From Enterobacillus tribolii (lineage in GTDB: Bacteria > Pseudomonadota > Gammaproteobacteria > Enterobacterales > Enterobacteriaceae): 64,000 nucleotides of DNA. Positions within the stretch are counted from its first letter, which is position 1, and the number at the start of each line of letters is the position of its first letter. The notes beneath the pieces were generated by a model that saw nothing but the letters and a program-made list of their open reading frames with translations, did not search any database and was not told the DNA's origin. Both the position numbers and the translations under genes were made by a program. The stretch spans positions 124,001 to 188,000 of the forward strand of contig NZ_QRAP01000006.1 in the NCBI RefSeq assembly GCF_003363015.1, given 5' to 3'. Below are positions 37,736 through 48,272 of the stretch, one piece after another.

Positions 37736-39019
37736 TTACTTCAGTTTGATAAAGCAGCGGCGGGCGGCGTCGATAGTGCGCTGAATGTCTTCTGCCGTGT
37801 GTGCCAGGGACATAAAGCCAGCCTCAAACGCGGAAGGCGCCAGATAAACGCCTTCTCCCAGCATCAGGTGGAAGAAACGCTTAAAGCGTTCAACGTCACA
37901 CTTCACCACGTCCTGATAGCAGGTCACGGTAGGTTGGTCGGTAAAGAAGAGGCCGAACATACCGCCGACGTGGTTCACGACCAGCGGAACGCCTTCGGTT
38001 TTCGCGGCCTGTAACAGGCCATCGGCCAGCATGTCGGTCAGTTCGGTCAGATGAGAATAGATGCCCGGCTGGGAGATTTCCGTCAGACAGGCATAGCCGG
38101 CGGCCATCGCCACCGGGTTGCCGGACAGGGTGCCGGCCTGATAAACCGGGCCGGTCGGGGCCAGGGCTTCCATCACGTCGCGACGGCCGCCGAATGCGCC
38201 GACGGGCATGCCGCCGCCGATGATCTTGCCCAGACAGGTCAGATCCGGTATTACGCCGTAGTACTCCTGCGCGCCGCCCAGCGCCACGCGGAAGCCGGTC
38301 ATGACTTCGTCGATGATCAGCAACGCGCCATATTTATCGCACAGCGCGCGCAGGCCGGGCAGGAAGTCCGGCTGCGGCGGAATGCAGTTCATGTTGCCGG
38401 CGACCGGCTCGACGATAATGCAGGCGATTTCAGACGGATATTGCTCAAACGCCTGACGTACGGAGTCCAGATCGTTATAGGTACAGGTCAGGGTATGCTT
38501 GGCGAAGTCCGCCGGCACGCCCGGTGAGTTGGGCTGGCCCAGCGTCAGCGCGCCGGAGCCGGCTTTCACCAGCAGGTGGTCGGCATGACCGTGGTAACAG
38601 CCTTCGAACTTGATGATTTTGTCCCGGTGGGTAAAGCCGCGCGCCAGGCGAATGGCGCTCATGGTGGCTTCGGTGCCGGAGTTGACCATGCGCACCATGT
38701 CCATGCTGTCCACCAGATCGGTGACCAACTGAGCCATTTTGACTTCCATCTCGGTGGGCGCGCCGAAGCTCAGTCCGCGCTCTACGGCAGCCAGCACGGC
38801 GTCGCGGATCGCCGGATGATTGTGGCCCAGCACCATCGGCCCCCAGGAACCGACGTAGTCGATGTAAGCCTTACCGTCAGCATCGTACAGATAAGCGCCG
38901 TCCGCCCGCTCGATAAACAACGGCACGCCGCCAACGCCGGTGAATGCGCGCACCGGTGAGTTAACACCACCCGGAATTAACTCTTTAGCCTGAGCGTACA
39001 GACTCTCCGATTTACTCAT
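37736..39019 (-). CDS. hemL: Glutamate-1-semialdehyde 2,1-aminomutase
   Basis: HemL is a 427-residue PLP enzyme that converts glutamate-1-semialdehyde to 5-aminolevulinate in C5 haem biosynthesis. The family N-terminus is [19 protein letters not shown]. The PLP Lys is in [13 protein letters not shown], and the cofactor Asp in [19 protein letters not shown] precedes the ATG. It is divergent from clcA, as in E. coli. Confidence 0.97.
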   Translation of the reverse strand: MSKSESLYAQAKELIPGGVNSPVRAFTGVGGVPLFIERADGAYLYDADGKAYIDYVGSWGPMVLGHNHPAIRDAVLAAVERGLSFGAPTEMEVKMAQLVTDLVDSMDMVRMVNSGTEATMSAIRLARGFTHRDKIIKFEGCYHGHADHLLVKAGSGALTLGQPNSPGVPADFAKHTLTCTYNDLDSVRQAFEQYPSEIACIIVEPVAGNMNCIPPQPDFLPGLRALCDKYGALLIIDEVMTGFRVALGGAQEYYGVIPDLTCLGKIIGGGMPVGAFGGRRDVMEALAPTGPVYQAGTLSGNPVAMAAGYACLTEISQPGIYSHLTELTDMLADGLLQAAKTEGVPLVVNHVGGMFGLFFTDQPTVTCYQDVVKCDVERFKRFFHLMLGEGVYLAPSAFEAGFMSLAHTAEDIQRTIDAARRCFIKLK

Positions 39020-39180
39020 GAATTCACTCCTGAACTATGCTGTAGGGGATTTAAGAACGTCGCTATTCTAAATGAAGTCGCCCCGCAGGTGAAACCGGCG
39101 TGCGTACGGAACCGGGACAGCGAACCGCCGGCGGAGTAGAATAGCTGCCGTTTTTGTGATTAATGGCCTGACATCCTTTC

Positions 39181-40614
39181 ATGACAATGCATCCGGAACG
39201 ACAAACTTCTCTGCCTTCTTCTGAACGCCTGCGCCGCAGCGACGTGGTGCTGCAACTGATCCGCCGCGATAAAACGCCGGTGGCGATCCTTATTATGGCC
39301 GCTCTGGTCGGTACGCTGGCCGGTCTGCTCGGCGTTGCTTTCGAGCGCGGCGTGGACTGGGTTCAGCAGCAACGGCTGTATACGCTGGCGCAGGTGGCGG
39401 ACGACTGGATCCTCGTTTGGCCGCTGGCGTTTATTTTATCCGCGTTATTGGCGATGTTCGGCTACTACCTGGTACGTCGCTTTGCCCCGGAAGCCGGCGG
39501 TTCGGGGATCCCTGAAATTGAAGGCGGGCTGGATGAGCTGCGGCCGGTGCGCTGGTGGCGGGTGATCCCGGTGAAATTTTTCGGCGGCCTGGGGACGCTG
39601 GGCGCCGGCATGGTGCTTGGCCGCGAAGGGCCGACGGTACAGATGGGCGGGAACGTCGGGCGTATGGTACTCGACCTGTGCCGCGCGCGCGGCGCGGAAG
39701 CCCGTCATACCCTGCTGGCAACCGGGGCGGCGGCGGGGCTGGCCGCGGCGTTTAACGCGCCGCTGGCGGGCATTTTGTTTATTCTGGAAGAGATGCGTTC
39801 ACAGTTTCGCTATAACCTGATCTCGGTGAAGGCGGTGTTTATCGGCGTCATTATGTCGAGCATCGTCTTTCGCTGTTTTAACGGCGAACATGCGGTGATT
39901 GAGGTGGGCAAACTGGGCAGCGCCGGGCTGAATACGCTGTGGCTTTATCTGATGCTGGGGATGGTGTTCGGCGTGGTGGGCGTTTTGTTCAACCGCGGCG
40001 TGCTCGGTTCTCAGGCCCTGTTCCGGCGTTTTTACGGCAATGACTGGCGTAAAATGGTGTTGACCGGCGGGGTTTTGGGCGGCCTGTGCGGCATCCTCGG
40101 GCTGATTCAGCAGGAAGCGGCCGGCGGCGGTTTCGCCCTGATCCCGATTGCGGCGGCAGGCAACTACACTTTCGGCATGCTGTTGTTTATTTTTATCGCG
40201 CGGGTGGTGACGACGCTGCTGTGTTTTGGTTCCGGCGCGCCGGGCGGGATTTTCGCGCCGATGCTGGCGCTCGGCACCCTGCTGGGTACGGCGTTCGGTA
40301 CGGCCGCCGCGCATTATTTCCCGCAATACGGCATCGATCCCGGCACGTTCGCCATCGCGGGGATGGGGGCGCTGTTCGCCGCCACGGTGCGCGCGCCATT
40401 GACCGGCATCGTGCTGGTGCTGGAAATGACCGATAACTATCAGCTTATTTTGCCGATGATCATTACCTGTCTTGGCGCTACACTATTGGCTCAGTTTTTG
40501 GGGGGAAAACCTTTGTATTCGAGTATTCTGGAATGCACCCTGAAACGGCAGGAGCAGGAAAAACAGGCAGCGGAACAGGCGGCCAGGGAGGGAAAAGAAC
40601 TGTCTGGCGCGTGA
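39181..40614 (+). CDS. clcA: H+/Cl- exchange transporter ClcA
   Basis: ClcA is a 477-residue homodimeric chloride/proton antiporter used in extreme acid resistance. The selectivity motif GSGIPEIEG is present. The gating Glu (residue 149, E148 in E. coli) is in [10 protein letters not shown]. The internal proton Glu is at about 204 in ILEEMRSQF. Many helices and a charged C-terminal tail are visible. Divergent from hemL. Confidence 0.96.
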   Translation: MTMHPERQTSLPSSERLRRSDVVLQLIRRDKTPVAILIMAALVGTLAGLLGVAFERGVDWVQQQRLYTLAQVADDWILVWPLAFILSALLAMFGYYLVRRFAPEAGGSGIPEIEGGLDELRPVRWWRVIPVKFFGGLGTLGAGMVLGREGPTVQMGGNVGRMVLDLCRARGAEARHTLLATGAAAGLAAAFNAPLAGILFILEEMRSQFRYNLISVKAVFIGVIMSSIVFRCFNGEHAVIEVGKLGSAGLNTLWLYLMLGMVFGVVGVLFNRGVLGSQALFRRFYGNDWRKMVLTGGVLGGLCGILGLIQQEAAGGGFALIPIAAAGNYTFGMLLFIFIARVVTTLLCFGSGAPGGIFAPMLALGTLLGTAFGTAAAHYFPQYGIDPGTFAIAGMGALFAATVRAPLTGIVLVLEMTDNYQLILPMIITCLGATLLAQFLGGKPLYSSILECTLKRQEQEKQAAEQAAREGKELSGA

Positions 40615-40725
40615 TGAATACTTGAACGATTTACTCAGGTATTAGATAATTGGTTCCATTGATCACAATGCCCCGCACCCGAATCTGCCGGCACTGTGAT
40701 GTTGAATACTGGTTGGAGTGACAAA

Positions 40726-41070
40726 ATGAGTGAAGAAACAGCGCTGCCCCTGCAATTTACCGACGCCGCGGCAAGCAAGGTGAAGCACCTGATCGCGGAT
40801 GAAGAAAACCCGGATCTGAAGCTGCGCGTATATATTACCGGCGGCGGATGCAGCGGGTTTCAGTACGGATTTACCTTTGACGATAAGGTGAATGACGGCG
40901 ACATGACCATTGAAAAACAGGGCGTGACGCTGGTGGTTGATCCGATGAGCCTGCAATATCTGGTCGGTGGTTCCGTCGATTATACCGAAGGGCTGGAAGG
41001 CTCCCGTTTTGTGGTGAATAACCCGAACGCGAAAACCACCTGCGGCTGCGGTTCCTCGTTCAGTATTTGA
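40726..41070 (+). CDS. erpA: Iron-sulfur cluster insertion protein ErpA
   Basis: ErpA is a 114-residue A-type carrier that delivers Fe-S clusters, essential for IspG maturation in E. coli. The three cluster cysteines are at 42 (GGGCSGF), 106 and 108 ([11 protein letters not shown]). Length equals E. coli ErpA. The start at 40726 has TTGGAG about 7 nt upstream; the frame opens at 40696. Confidence 0.97.
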   Translation: MSEETALPLQFTDAAASKVKHLIADEENPDLKLRVYITGGGCSGFQYGFTFDDKVNDGDMTIEKQGVTLVVDPMSLQYLVGGSVDYTEGLEGSRFVVNNPNAKTTCGCGSSFSI

Positions 41071-41095
41071 TCCCGCCCTGCCACTTGTGCTGATA

Positions 41096-41122
41096 CGAAA
41101 GCCCGTCTGAAACGGGCTTTCG
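41096..41122. terminator. Bidirectional terminator between erpA and the VOC gene
   Basis: An 11-bp stem CGAAAGCCCGT/ACGGGCTTTCG with a 5-nt loop lies between two convergent genes. Confidence 0.78.
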
Positions 41123-41127
41123 TCATT

Positions 41128-41532
41128 TCAGGCTTCCGTGTTAACCATCCAGCGGATGCCGAATTTATCCGCCAGCATGCCGAAGCCCGGCGACCAAAAT
41201 GTTTTACCAAACGGCATGGTGACGTCGCCGCCTTCCGATAGTTGACGAAACCAGGTTTCGCCCTGTGTCACCGTCGGGGCGATAAGGCTGAGAGAATAGG
41301 TAGCGACGGGCGGCGGCGGGGCGCTCAGCCCATCGCTCATCATCAGAATGCTGCTGCCGAGCCGGATGGCGGCATGCAGGATTTTGTCAGGATCGGTCAT
41401 CGGGCACTGTGCGTTTTCCGGCGCTTCGCTGACGCGCATCAGTTGAATGATTTCGCCACCCAGGGCGGTGTGGTAGAAATTCAGTGCCTCTTCGCAGTTA
41501 CCGTAGAAAAAAATGTAGGGTTGAATTTGCAT
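41128..41532 (-). CDS. VOC-fold protein, PhnB-like
   Basis: This 134-residue cytoplasmic protein has the vicinal-oxygen-chelate (glyoxalase/PhnB) fold: MQIQPYIFFYGNCEEALNFY, HAAIRLGSSILMMSD and MPFGKTFWSPGFGMLADKFG. Members resemble E. coli YjdN/PhnB, which has no proven activity. The start at 41532 gives the family N-terminus; the frame is open further up to 41601. It is an insertion between erpA and yadS relative to E. coli. Confidence 0.85.
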   Translation of the reverse strand: MQIQPYIFFYGNCEEALNFYHTALGGEIIQLMRVSEAPENAQCPMTDPDKILHAAIRLGSSILMMSDGLSAPPPPVATYSLSLIAPTVTQGETWFRQLSEGGDVTMPFGKTFWSPGFGMLADKFGIRWMVNTEA

Positions 41533-41633
41533 GGCAGTGTGCCTCGCGGGGATTGTACCTATGGGTCGATGGCGTGTACAAAAAATCGCCACAACACTCA
41601 AGTGTAGCGGCGATTATCCCCGGCTGCCATGTC

Positions 41634-42248
41634 CTAGTTTTCCAGGGTGAAGGTCGGCAGTTTCAGATGCCAGCGAATGGCGGCGAGGCGAATGCCAAGC
41701 GTGATCATCATGCCCAGCATCATCGCCTGCTGGAGCGGCATACCAAACGTAGAATACGCGGTGACGTGCACCATTCCGCCGATGATGCAGGCGGTGGCGT
41801 AAACTTCGGTCCGCAGGATCATCGGGATCTCGCGCGCCAGTACGTCGCGGATGATGCCGCCGCCGACGCCGGTCATGACGCCCATGCAGACGGCCACCAG
41901 CGGCCCGGCGCCGCTGGCGAAGGCTTTATTCACGCCGATGCCGACGAACACCGCCAGGCCCACGGCGTCCAGCACCGGCAGGATCCACTTCGGCAGCCGG
42001 CGCGGCTGGCGCACCAATATGATGGTTATCATGCAGGTAACCATCGCTACCACCAGATCGGTCGGATCTTTCACCCAGAATACCGGGCCGGCATCCAGCG
42101 CCATATCGCGGATGGTGCCGCCGCCCACGGCCGTAACTACGCCCAATACCAGTACGCCGAATGGATCCATGCGCAGCTTGCCGGCCAGCAGAACGCCGGA
42201 AACGGCGAAAACAATGGTTCCTAAAATATCTAACCAATACACCAACAT
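41634..42248 (-). CDS. yadS: YadS, TRIC-type cation channel family membrane protein
   Basis: This 204-residue inner-membrane protein has seven helices formed by a repeated UPF0126 unit. The duplicated motif is seen as VVTAVGGGTIRDMAL and VMTGVGGGIIRDVLA. It is homologous to trimeric intracellular cation channels. The ATG shares its A with the stop codon of btuF (TGATG), so translation is coupled. The mtnN-btuF-yadS order is conserved with E. coli. Confidence 0.94.
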   Translation of the reverse strand: MLVYWLDILGTIVFAVSGVLLAGKLRMDPFGVLVLGVVTAVGGGTIRDMALDAGPVFWVKDPTDLVVAMVTCMITIILVRQPRRLPKWILPVLDAVGLAVFVGIGVNKAFASGAGPLVAVCMGVMTGVGGGIIRDVLAREIPMILRTEVYATACIIGGMVHVTAYSTFGMPLQQAMMLGMMITLGIRLAAIRWHLKLPTFTLEN

Positions 42249-43081
42249 CAGTGGGACTCCGGAGGCAGGGTAACCTGTGATAACTGATGACATAGCTGCC
42301 GTGCTGCCAGGACGATGCGTGGGCCGCTGCGGTTCAGCCAGTCTTCGGGAACAGCGATAACGGGCACCTTCATCTGAGGTGACCAGAATTTTATGACGTT
42401 GCCTGTTTGTTTCTCATCCCCGGCGATAACGATGGCCTGCGGTTTACGCATCAGCACCTGTTCACGACTGACCTGAGGCCAGGGCGCCGGGCTGTCGGCG
42501 AAAACGTTGGTAGCGCCGCACAGTGCCAGCACATCGCTCTGCAGCGTGTTCTTAGATGCGGTGAATAACGGCTGGGTGCCGAACTGCATGAATACCCGCA
42601 CCGGGTGAACGGTGGTATAGCGCTGTTTCAGCCTGGCGACCTCCGCGCGTAGTTCGTGCGCGGCATTCTTCGCCATTTCCGGATGCGGGCTGTATTGCGC
42701 CAGGTTTTCCAGATCGTCGGCAATGTCGTCGATATAGCGGGGATCGGAATAAAAAATGGGAATTCCAAGGGCGGCGATCTGATCCAAAACCCGCTGCGGG
42801 TTGCCGCCGCGCCAGGCCAGCACCAGATCGGGCTTCAGTGCCAGCAGGCGTTCAAGGTTAATCCCTTGCCAGGACGCCACCTGTTCCAGCTGTTTGGCTT
42901 CAGGCGGGTAGTCGGAGTAAGCGCTGGCGGCGATCATGCTCCCGCCCAGCCCGGCGGCATAGGCCAGCTCCGTGGTATGCGGAGCGAGGCTGATGACGCG
43001 CTGGACGGCGGCCGACAGCGGCTGACTCAGCAGCAGGGCACAGATACAGAGTAAATGCGCAGTAATGTTCCTGGTTCTCAT
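42248..43081 (-). CDS. btuF: Periplasmic vitamin B12-binding protein BtuF
   Basis: BtuF is a 277-residue periplasmic binding protein of the BtuCD cobalamin importer. It has a signal peptide ([19 protein letters not shown]) and the cluster A fold with [28 protein letters not shown] and [18 protein letters not shown]. The start at MRTRNITAH (43081) is chosen because the signal begins there; the frame extends to 43144. It lies downstream of mtnN, as in E. coli. Confidence 0.95.
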   Translation of the reverse strand: MRTRNITAHLLCICALLLSQPLSAAVQRVISLAPHTTELAYAAGLGGSMIAASAYSDYPPEAKQLEQVASWQGINLERLLALKPDLVLAWRGGNPQRVLDQIAALGIPIFYSDPRYIDDIADDLENLAQYSPHPEMAKNAAHELRAEVARLKQRYTTVHPVRVFMQFGTQPLFTASKNTLQSDVLALCGATNVFADSPAPWPQVSREQVLMRKPQAIVIAGDEKQTGNVIKFWSPQMKVPVIAVPEDWLNRSGPRIVLAARQLCHQLSQVTLPPESH

Positions 43082-43196
43082 GGTGTAAATCGCTTGCAAT
43101 GCCGTTATAGCCGAACGGAAGGTTCTCAATATTATTACGATCATTATTATTATCAGCCGGCCCGCAGGCCGGCAAAGTCCTTTTAAATTACCGGGG

Positions 43197-43898
43197 TCAG
43201 GCGCCGGAAGCCAGTTCGCGCAGCATGGTCTCCACCATCAGGGTCGACTGTTTGGCCGCTACGGCCAGAAACTCATCAAAGCTCAGGTGCGACTCTTTGT
43301 CCGCGACGTCGGAGATGGCGCGCACGACGACGAAAGGAACGCCGAATGCATGACAGACGTGGCCGATGGCCGCGGCTTCCATCTCGACCGCGGCGACGGA
43401 CGGGAAGGTATGGCGGATGCGTGCCAGCGGTTCGGCGCCGTTGATAAAGGCATCGCCGCTGCACACCAGGCCACGTACGGCGTTAAGGCCGAGCTGGCTG
43501 ATGCAGCGTTCTGCCAGGGCGATGAGCGCGGGGTCGGCGGCGAATGCGGCGGGGCAGCCGGCCATCTGGCCCGGCTCGTAGCCGAACGCCGTGACGTCGG
43601 CGTCGTGATAACGCACTTCGTCGGACACCACGATATCGCCGACTTTCAGCGTTGCGGCCAGGCCGCCGGCGGAACCGGTATTGATAACGACGTCCGGACG
43701 GCAATGTTCCAGCAGCAGCGTGGTTCCCATTGCGGCGGACACTTTACCGATTCCCGACTTCAGCAGGGCGATGTCCACGCCGTTCAGGGTTCCGCTGTAA
43801 ATTTCACAACCGGCGCGTTTCAGCGTCTGGCGGTTCTCTATCCGATCGCGCAGCAGCGTCACTTCCTGCTCCATTGCGCCGATAATGCCTACTTTCAT
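43197..43898 (-). CDS. mtnN: 5'-methylthioadenosine/S-adenosylhomocysteine nucleosidase
   Basis: MtnN (Pfs) is a 233-residue enzyme that cleaves MTA and SAH, feeding methionine salvage and the AI-2 pathway. It begins [20 protein letters not shown] with the catalytic Glu near 12. [13 protein letters not shown] holds the ribose-binding Met-Glu and [10 protein letters not shown] the catalytic Asp. The start at 43898 matches the family; an upstream frame to 43961 is not conserved. It is divergent from dgt. Confidence 0.97.
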   Translation of the reverse strand: MKVGIIGAMEQEVTLLRDRIENRQTLKRAGCEIYSGTLNGVDIALLKSGIGKVSAAMGTTLLLEHCRPDVVINTGSAGGLAATLKVGDIVVSDEVRYHDADVTAFGYEPGQMAGCPAAFAADPALIALAERCISQLGLNAVRGLVCSGDAFINGAEPLARIRHTFPSVAAVEMEAAAIGHVCHAFGVPFVVVRAISDVADKESHLSFDEFLAVAAKQSTLMVETMLRELASGA

Positions 43899-44089
43899 GA
43901 TGATACCCGTGGTTAAGTGAGATGATACGCAGATCGACAGATCCGTCGCGTAGTCTATCATGGAGAGGGCGTGAGAAGCGTGCTATCGTGCGGATGTTAC
44001 GGAATTCGTGAGCCGTAACGATATCGCCGGTAAATTGTCCGCGATCCGGCTCCGGCCCGGCGCGGAATCACATTCGACAGAGGGATGAC

Positions 44090-45604
44090 ATGACGGTGAA
44101 TTTCGGGAGCAAATTTAACTATCAGCGTTTCTACAGCGCGCCGTTCCAGACGGAGGATGAATACCATATCGTTCGCCAGTTCGAGAGCGACCGCGGACGC
44201 ATCATTAATTCCGCCCCCATTCGCCGCTTACAGCAGAAAACGCAGGTCTTTCCCCTGGAGCGCAATGCCGCAGTGCGCAGCCGGCTGACGCACTCCCTGG
44301 AAGTGCAGCAGGTCGGGCGGGGGATCGCGAAAGAGATCATTCATCGCCTGAAACGTCAGAACCGCCTGGAAGAGCTGGGGCTGGCCGGCTTCCTTGACCC
44401 GTTTGAAAGCATCGTCGAAATGGCCTGCCTGATGCATGATGTCGGTAATCCGCCTTTCGGTCATTTCGGCGAAGCGGCGATCAATGACTGGTTTTGTCGT
44501 CATTTGGGGGTGAACCTCGGCGATCGTGCGCGTAATAATGAACAATGTCAGGTTGCCTTTCTGCGCCGCGATCCTGATGGCGATGACGCGGTGAATACGC
44601 TGCGTAACCGTATCTGCATCGATCTGTGTCATTTCGAAGGCAACGCCCAAACTATCCGTCTGCTGCATTCGCTGCTGAAACTGAACCTGACGTATGCGCA
44701 AATCGCCTGCGTACTGAAATATACCCGTCCCGCATACTGGCAGGGGGATTTGCCGGACGGGTACGACTATCTGATGAAGAAACCCGGCTATTATTTGTCG
44801 GAGGAAGCCTTTGTCCACAAGCTGCGTAACGAACTGGGCATGGCGGAATTTCATCGTTATCCGCTGACTTACATTATGGAAGCGGCGGACGATATCTCCT
44901 ATTGTGTTGCCGATCTTGAAGATGCCGTTGAGAAAAATATTCTCACCGTGGAGCAACTGCGCGCTTGCCTGGAGCAGGAGTGGGGCGAAGTGACGGAAGG
45001 GGATTTGTTCGATACCACCGTGATGGATGCCTATAATCAGCGGGAGCGCCGTTACGGCCGGCGCAGCGAGGACGACGTTTTCTTCATGTACCTGCGGGTT
45101 AATGTGATGAAGAACCTGGTTCCTCATGCGGCAAAACGTTTCGTTCAACATTTACCGCAGATTGTTGAAGGCAGCTTTAATCAGGCGCTGCTTGAAGGGC
45201 AGGAGCAGCCTAACCGCTTGCTGCAAACTTTCAAAGAGGTGGCGTTCAGGCAGGTGTTTAACCACCCTGAGGTTGAGGAACTGGAGTTACAGGGATACCG
45301 GGTTATCGGCGGCCTGCTGGATATCTACAGCCCGCTGCTGGCGATGCCCCTGGCGGATTTTCGTCAGTTGGTTGAGGATGATCGCCATCGCGGATATCCG
45401 ATAGAAACCCGCCTGTTTCATAAACTCTCGCGTAAGCATCGCCTTGCCTATAATGGCGCCATTGAGGGGCTGCGCCATTTGTCCGCTCAGCAGCAGGAGA
45501 TCCGCGAATATTACTATCGCGCCCGCCTGATTCAGGACTACATCAGCGGCATGACCGACCTCTACGCGTATGATGAATATCGTCGGTTGATGGCGGCGGA
45601 ATAA
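44090..45604 (+). CDS. dgt: Deoxyguanosine triphosphate triphosphohydrolase (dGTPase)
   Basis: Dgt is a 504-residue hexameric HD-domain enzyme that hydrolyses dGTP to deoxyguanosine and tripolyphosphate (505 residues in E. coli). The metal site is seen as His in [14 protein letters not shown] and the HD pair in [16 protein letters not shown], with a further Asp in [17 protein letters not shown]. It is upstream of degP in the conserved dgt-degP order. Confidence 0.97.
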   Translation: MTVNFGSKFNYQRFYSAPFQTEDEYHIVRQFESDRGRIINSAPIRRLQQKTQVFPLERNAAVRSRLTHSLEVQQVGRGIAKEIIHRLKRQNRLEELGLAGFLDPFESIVEMACLMHDVGNPPFGHFGEAAINDWFCRHLGVNLGDRARNNEQCQVAFLRRDPDGDDAVNTLRNRICIDLCHFEGNAQTIRLLHSLLKLNLTYAQIACVLKYTRPAYWQGDLPDGYDYLMKKPGYYLSEEAFVHKLRNELGMAEFHRYPLTYIMEAADDISYCVADLEDAVEKNILTVEQLRACLEQEWGEVTEGDLFDTTVMDAYNQRERRYGRRSEDDVFFMYLRVNVMKNLVPHAAKRFVQHLPQIVEGSFNQALLEGQEQPNRLLQTFKEVAFRQVFNHPEVEELELQGYRVIGGLLDIYSPLLAMPLADFRQLVEDDRHRGYPIETRLFHKLSRKHRLAYNGAIEGLRHLSAQQQEIREYYYRARLIQDYISGMTDLYAYDEYRRLMAAE

Positions 45605-45667
45605 GGTTTCGTTGAGTTTTGTAAAGAACGGCTATAAATTTTTACGCTTCCCTTACCGTGATGCGGT

Positions 45668-45694
45668 GAACTTCACAAAATTCTGCGTATCTGA
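45668..45694 (+). promoter_or_regulatory. Sigma-E promoter of degP
   Basis: GAACTT (45668-45673) and TCTGA (45690-45694) are separated by exactly 16 nt, matching the sigma-E consensus. It lies about 75 bp upstream of degP. A GTAAA element at 45621 might belong to an imperfect CpxR box. Confidence 0.85.
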
Positions 45695-45768
45695 GTAGTT
45701 ACGAAGTCACCGTATATGACGGGTGACGCGCAACAAACCGTTTTATGTTCTTGAGAGAAAGACGAGCT

Positions 45769-47193
45769 ATGAAAAAATCTGCGTTGGTATTGAGTGCAGT
45801 TGCATTGAGTTTAAGTCTGGCGATGGGACCTGTGGCGGCGAATGCGGCGGAAACCGCGTCGGCGACCGGCGCCGCGCAGCAGCTACCGAGCCTGGCGCCG
45901 ATGCTGGAGAAAGTGATGCCTTCCGTAGTGAGCATCAACGTTGAAGGAAGTGCGGCGGTCAATAACCGTATGCCTCAGCAGTTCCAGCAATTCTTCGGCG
46001 ACGACTCTCCGTTCTGCCAGCAGGGTTCACCGTTCAGCGGTTCTCCGCTGTGTCAGGGCGGTGGCGGCGGAGCGCCAGCCAAAGAGAAATTTAAGGCATT
46101 GGGATCCGGGGTGATCATCAATGCGGAGAAAGGCTACGTGGTGACGAACAATCACGTGGTAGAAAATGCCGACACTATTCAGGTGGTACTGAGCGACGGA
46201 CGTAAATTCGAAGCGAAAACCATCGGTACCGATCCGCGTACCGACATTGCGCTGATCCAGCTGAAAGATGCCAAGAACCTGAGCGCAATCAAGATGGCGG
46301 ACTCCGACCAATTGCGCGTGGGTGACTACACGGTGGCGATCGGCAACCCGTACGGGCTGGGCGAAACCGTGACCTCCGGTATTGTTTCCGCACTGGGCCG
46401 CAGCGGCCTGAACGTGGAGAACTATGAAAACTTTATCCAGACCGATGCGGCGATTAACCGCGGTAACTCCGGCGGCGCGCTGGTCAACCTGAACGGCGAG
46501 CTGATCGGCATCAACACTGCGATCCTGGCGCCGGACGGCGGTAACATCGGTATCGGCTTTGCTATTCCCAGCAGCATGGTGAAAAACCTGACGGCGCAGA
46601 TGGTGGAGTTCGGTCAGGTTAAACGTGGTGAACTGGGCATTATGGGCACCGAGCTGAACTCCGAGCTGGCGAAAGCGATGAAGATTGACGCTCAGCGCGG
46701 CGCGTTCATCAGTCAGGTGGTGCCGAAGTCTGCCGCTGCCAAGGCGGGCCTGAAGGCCGGCGACGTGATTGTTTCCCTGAACGGCAAGTCGATTTCCAGC
46801 TTCGCCTCCTTCCGTGCAGAGATCGGCACTATGCCGGTCGGCAGCAAGCTGGCGCTGGGCATCATTCGCGACGGCAAGCCGATGAACGTGGAAGCTAATC
46901 TGGAGCAAAGCCAGCAGTCGCAGGTTTCCTCCGGCAATATCTTCTCCGGTATTGAAGGCGCGGATCTGAGCAACTATGCCGCGGAAGGCCAGAAAGGCGT
47001 GAAAGTGGACGAAGTGAAGAAAGGCTCCGCCGCTGCCCGTATCGGTTTGCAGAAAGGGGATATTATTCTCGGCGTGAACCAGCAACCGGTTGAGAACCTG
47101 GGCGAACTGCGCAAGATCCTGGACTCCAAACCGCCGGTGCTGGCGCTGAATATTCGCCGTGGCGACAACTCGATTTATCTGCTGATGCAGTAA
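45769..47193 (+). CDS. degP: Periplasmic serine endoprotease/chaperone DegP
   Basis: DegP (HtrA) is a 474-residue heat-shock protease and chaperone of the periplasm. It has a signal peptide (to about ANAAE 27) and an LA loop with its Cys pair (PFCQQGSPFSGSPLCQGG). The triad is His129 (TNNHVVENAD), Asp159 (DPRTDIALIQ) and Ser234 (RGNSGGALVN), followed by two PDZ domains. The start at 45769 gives the E. coli length; GTG/ATG codons upstream in frame are ignored. A sigma-E promoter precedes it and a strong terminator follows. Confidence 0.97.
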   Translation: MKKSALVLSAVALSLSLAMGPVAANAAETASATGAAQQLPSLAPMLEKVMPSVVSINVEGSAAVNNRMPQQFQQFFGDDSPFCQQGSPFSGSPLCQGGGGGAPAKEKFKALGSGVIINAEKGYVVTNNHVVENADTIQVVLSDGRKFEAKTIGTDPRTDIALIQLKDAKNLSAIKMADSDQLRVGDYTVAIGNPYGLGETVTSGIVSALGRSGLNVENYENFIQTDAAINRGNSGGALVNLNGELIGINTAILAPDGGNIGIGFAIPSSMVKNLTAQMVEFGQVKRGELGIMGTELNSELAKAMKIDAQRGAFISQVVPKSAAAKAGLKAGDVIVSLNGKSISSFASFRAEIGTMPVGSKLALGIIRDGKPMNVEANLEQSQQSQVSSGNIFSGIEGADLSNYAAEGQKGVKVDEVKKGSAAARIGLQKGDIILGVNQQPVENLGELRKILDSKPPVLALNIRRGDNSIYLLMQ

Positions 47194-47220
47194 TCTCCTG
47201 TAGCGGGAAGAGAAGCAGCA

Positions 47221-47245
47221 GGCCGCCCTTCGGGGCGGTTTTTTT
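47221..47245 (+). terminator. Terminator of degP
   Basis: CCGCCC-TTCG-GGGCGG followed by seven T, 28 bp after degP. A diverged copy of its loop, 3' arm and T tract occurs near 51.58 kb. Confidence 0.9.
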
Positions 47246-47313
47246 ATGGGTGGGATAATTCGATAAAAAACATAATCAATGGGGAGATTTTGTTTTCTGC
47301 TACTTATAAAAAG

Positions 47314-47727
47314 TTAGTATGGGGTGGTTGCTTCCAGCTTTCCGTTATTGCTTTTCAGAGTAAAAGTTGCGTTAAACATTCTCACCATCGGTATAATCCC
47401 CTGTCTATTTTTTGATGGTGACTCAAGGATGACCATAAAATGGTATGACTTACTGGCTTCAAACTTATAGCCAAAGTCTGATACACACTCATCAGAAGAG
47501 ACCGGCATACCTAGATTATGTTTATACGAACTATTTTTATCATTACCAACTTCACCAATACTGATTGTCGCTATCTGCTCATCCTCTTCTGGCTGAACCT
47601 TAATACAAACACTATTATTAACTATGGTTACAGACGATTTAAGCTGAGGCGGACTTGGGTCATTAGTATGCATACCACAACCCGCAAGGGAAAAAGCTAG
47701 CAGACTCATAAATAAATTTTTTCTCAT
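47314..47727 (-). CDS. Small lipoprotein, putative immunity partner of the metallopeptidase
   Basis: This 137-residue lipoprotein has signal and lipobox MRKNLFMSLLAFSLAGC (lipidated Cys17). A beta-rich periplasmic domain follows, with SVTIVNNSVCIKV and AFESKSYHF-like FEASKSYHFMVILESP. It starts 2 bp after the stop of the metallopeptidase gene. It is the positional counterpart of the lipoprotein at 17821-18198. Immunity to a periplasm-acting T6SS effector is inferred from the layout. Confidence 0.68.
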   Translation of the reverse strand: MRKNLFMSLLAFSLAGCGMHTNDPSPPQLKSSVTIVNNSVCIKVQPEEDEQIATISIGEVGNDKNSSYKHNLGMPVSSDECVSDFGYKFEASKSYHFMVILESPSKNRQGIIPMVRMFNATFTLKSNNGKLEATTPY

Positions 47728-47729
47728 TG

Positions 47730-48272
47730 TCAGCCTCGCTGTTTAAAAAAATCAGAAAGCGTATACTCATACAGCTCAAAAGTATTTTTATCACTAACGC
47801 CTAAAAATCGGACTATCCTGAGTTTGGCAAAATCTAACCATTCTTTATTTCCGTGTTTTTTCCATAGCCAGTAATCAGCGATAATAGAAGCTTGTTGTTC
47901 CATTCCGTAATCTTTCAACTTTTTCTTGCCATCCAGGCGATAGCGATAATCAACTACACCACTAAAGAGTCCGCGGGTACGAACCCACATCCCCCTCTCA
48001 CGTTGCCATACATGGGCCATTTCATGGACGAATGTGTGTCTGCTGCCGATGGTAGCTGCTGAGAAGTCGGGTTGGTATCTTTCACTCCTGAACCACAACT
48101 CACCATTGGGTGCCATTGCTGTGTCTTTAGATTGTGCCCCAAAAGGGAAATAACTGTCGCAATGCACAACAACTTTCTTATAATTGATCGTATTTCCGTA
48201 TAGCTCCCTTGCCATTTCTATCTCACCAATAGTTAGCGGCCGTACTGTTCCTTCCTTGTGTTGTTGTCCCAT
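47730..48272 (-). CDS. Zinc-metallopeptidase-like protein, probable T6SS-linked effector
   Basis: This 180-residue protein has the conserved N-terminus RPLTIGEIEMARELYGN, the stretch VVHCDSYFPFGAQ, and a zinc motif HEMAH at 83-87 within FVHEMAHVWQRERGMW. The later segment is DYGMEQQASIIADYW. Proteins of this type are often annotated as Rhs/VgrG-associated and found in type VI secretion loci. There is no signal peptide, as expected for a T6SS cargo. The start at MGQQHKEG (48272) has AAGGG 8 nt upstream; codons back to 48302 are also open and are partly shared with the broken paralogue. No vgrG or T6SS core gene is in the window. Confidence 0.72.
   Translation of the reverse strand: MGQQHKEGTVRPLTIGEIEMARELYGNTINYKKVVVHCDSYFPFGAQSKDTAMAPNGELWFRSERYQPDFSAATIGSRHTFVHEMAHVWQRERGMWVRTRGLFSGVVDYRYRLDGKKKLKDYGMEQQASIIADYWLWKKHGNKEWLDFAKLRIVRFLGVSDKNTFELYEYTLSDFFKQRG

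Noticed and set aside
45621-45640. CpxR box upstream of degP
   Set aside because: One GTAAA element is present but the second half-site is poor, so it is mentioned only as a possibility.
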